Source: Zygnema cylindricum
Lineage: Eukaryota > Streptophyta > Zygnematophyceae > Zygnematales > Zygnemataceae
Length of the DNA: 52,655 nt
Assembly (NCBI GenBank): GCA_037447655.1
Contig: JBBHKE010001095.1
Coordinates: 188,001-240,655 of the forward strand
Reading direction: 5' to 3'
Shown: piece by piece, positions 51,174 to 52,655 of the stretch
Position numbering within the stretch: the first letter of the stretch is position 1
How the letters are laid out: each line of letters starts with the position of its first letter
Notes under the pieces: generated by a model
Database searches by the model: none
Seen by the model: only the letters and a program-made list of their open reading frames with translations
What the model was told of the DNA's origin: nothing
Position numbers and translations under genes: made by a program

Positions 51174-52655
51174 TAATTTCACGGCATGGATAACGGGCGA
51201 TTCTACCAAGAGCTTGTACCGTACAGTACACGGTCAAGGTCAAAATCAATGAAAGGTTCACCACTTTACCGATTTGGCTATTGCCAGAAAGCTCAGAAAA
51301 GACCAAAAACTTTGTCGGTCAGGGGTACGCATTATTATTTTTCCGAAATTATTACATCGGACTGCTTATCCCTGTTTGGCTGTTTAAGACATAGTTAAAA
51401 AGTAGGCGTTTTTATGGTAGGCCTTTGGTGGGCGCACAAAACTTGGCACAAAACTCGCGAAGAGTAGGCATACTGTATGTGTGTGCATTGTGCACACTCT
51501 TGTACGAACGTACGAATCTGACGTATCATCATAGTACAGCGCACGCCGCTGGACGAAATTTTCAGCGAGCTGACACAGCGTAGGATGAGTTCTGTTATGG
51601 GCTTTTCATGTGATCTTCTTAGATCGCTACTTTGATCAGCGACCGTCCGATCGTCCAAATCCGTCGGTTTGAATAAAACATACCTCAAAACTCACAGAAA
51701 ATTATTTTTTTGTCCAAATGTTTTTCAAAATTTAGACATGACGCTTAATTCTCTATCGATCGATGTGGAACTCAACCGTGTTACTATTTTTTTTATTTTT
51801 CGACCAATACAATAGGGGTCTTAAGGTCATACTGTATGTTTTACATACAATATGCATATTGTATGGGCCTACTTTCACCTACTTTTGAATTATGGTTTAA
51901 GATTTTAGTATAGCATAGTATAGTTTAGTATAATATAGTATAGTATGGTATAGTATAGAATAGTATAGTATAGTATAGTACAGTATAGTATAGTATAGTA
52001 CAGTATAGTATAGTATAGTATAGTATAGTGCAGTATAGCATAGTATAATATAGTACATTATATTGTAGTGTATTATAGTGTAATGTAGTGTAGTATATTG
52101 TAGTATAGTGGAGTGCGCCATTTCACCCAAGAGGTATGAGTAAAGGAAGATTCGAGACCAAAGCCGACATTGTTTATAAACATTATCAAAAGGTTGTTGC
52201 ATATGTTTTTGTACGAGTTGCGCTCGCTCGTTCGGCGGCGATAAATCAACGCATATACTAATATGCTGGACGATATCGAGAGTTTTGGCTATCAAACTTT
52301 GAAATAGGTCATGGTTGCGCGCGCATATTGTTAAAGCATCACCACGTTTTGCTAAAGCCAAAGCAAAACACCGACCAATGCGTTCACTCGCGCCTGAAAT
52401 ATAAGTTTTAGAAATAGCCAAAATGTGAAGACAACGCAGGTAACATGCAAGTAAGTTTGTAAGAATACTTTTGCAGCCTACCAATTTATAAGTTTATTTT
52501 AAAAACGAGATAGTATAAAATAATATAGTATGGTGTAGTATAGTATAGTATAATATAGTATAGTATAGTTTAGTGTAATATAGTATAGTATAATATATTG
52601 CAGTACTGTATGGTACTCGTGAAGGATCTACGACACTTTGAAGAACTTTGATCCC
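51174..52655 (-). repeat. right arm of the large inverted repeat (reaches window edge)
   Basis: Reverse complement of 39026-40494 with a longer microsatellite. The match continues to the last base of the window, so the true arm length is unknown. Confidence 0.88.
52120..52415 (-). pseudogene. SDR N-terminal fragment, second copy
   Basis: Same fragment as 39265-39563. The start Met is Ile (ISKTYISGASERIGRCFAL), and the motif's first variable Gly is Arg while the last Gly, lost in the other copy, is kept. The single-base frameshift before the NNVGFG region is shared. Truncated by the microsatellite at 51900-52110. Confidence 0.75.

Overview
This is nuclear DNA from a photosynthetic eukaryote. 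The clearest host gene is a spliced, plastid-type EngB/YihA GTPase with a transit-peptide-like N-terminus and four long GT-AG introns. The rest is mostly nested and decayed LTR retrotransposons, MITE-like elements and simple repeats. A DNA-methyltransferase-carrying Ty3/gypsy element is a type I recall being reported from charophyte algae and dinoflagellates. Together with plant-like telomere motifs this makes a streptophyte alga my best guess, as an inference only. There is a 10-base N gap at 24531-24540.

Layout. 1-15995: a tangle of Ty1/copia relics with two related LTR families. LTR-A starts TGTAGAAATT and is about 1.05 kb. LTR-B starts TGTTGATATT or TGTTAAAATT and is 1.0-1.4 kb. One complete but frame-damaged copia element (9508-15995) shares its left LTR with a truncated upstream element, giving LTR-internal-LTR-internal-LTR. 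15996-24170, minus strand: a 5'-part Ty3/gypsy element with gag, CCHC knuckle, protease, a cytosine-C5 DNA methyltransferase and reverse transcriptase, in that order. It is split by a solo LTR with a perfect TTATC target duplication. 24181-28094: AT-rich DNA without a recognised gene. 28095-32069: a separate, internally deleted copia element with 555-bp LTRs. 32191-32611: hAT-type MITE. 33497-33989: perfect 216-bp tandem duplication. 34257-34916: probable C2-domain gene, damaged or spliced. 36988-38411: solo LTR.

39026-52655: two inverted repeat arms of about 1.47 kb, each with the same dead short-chain dehydrogenase fragment, bracket the whole engB locus (42437-50551, minus). The engB introns are packed with purine minisatellites, a solo LTR, two MITE-like elements, and repeated partial copies of engB's own exon edges with their splice sites.

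The items most worth following up are the methyltransferase-bearing gypsy element, the duplicated exon edges in engB, and a tRNA-like acceptor/T-arm minihelix conserved on the antisense strand of the copia LTRs. The minihelix stems keep pairing although their sequences differ between copies.
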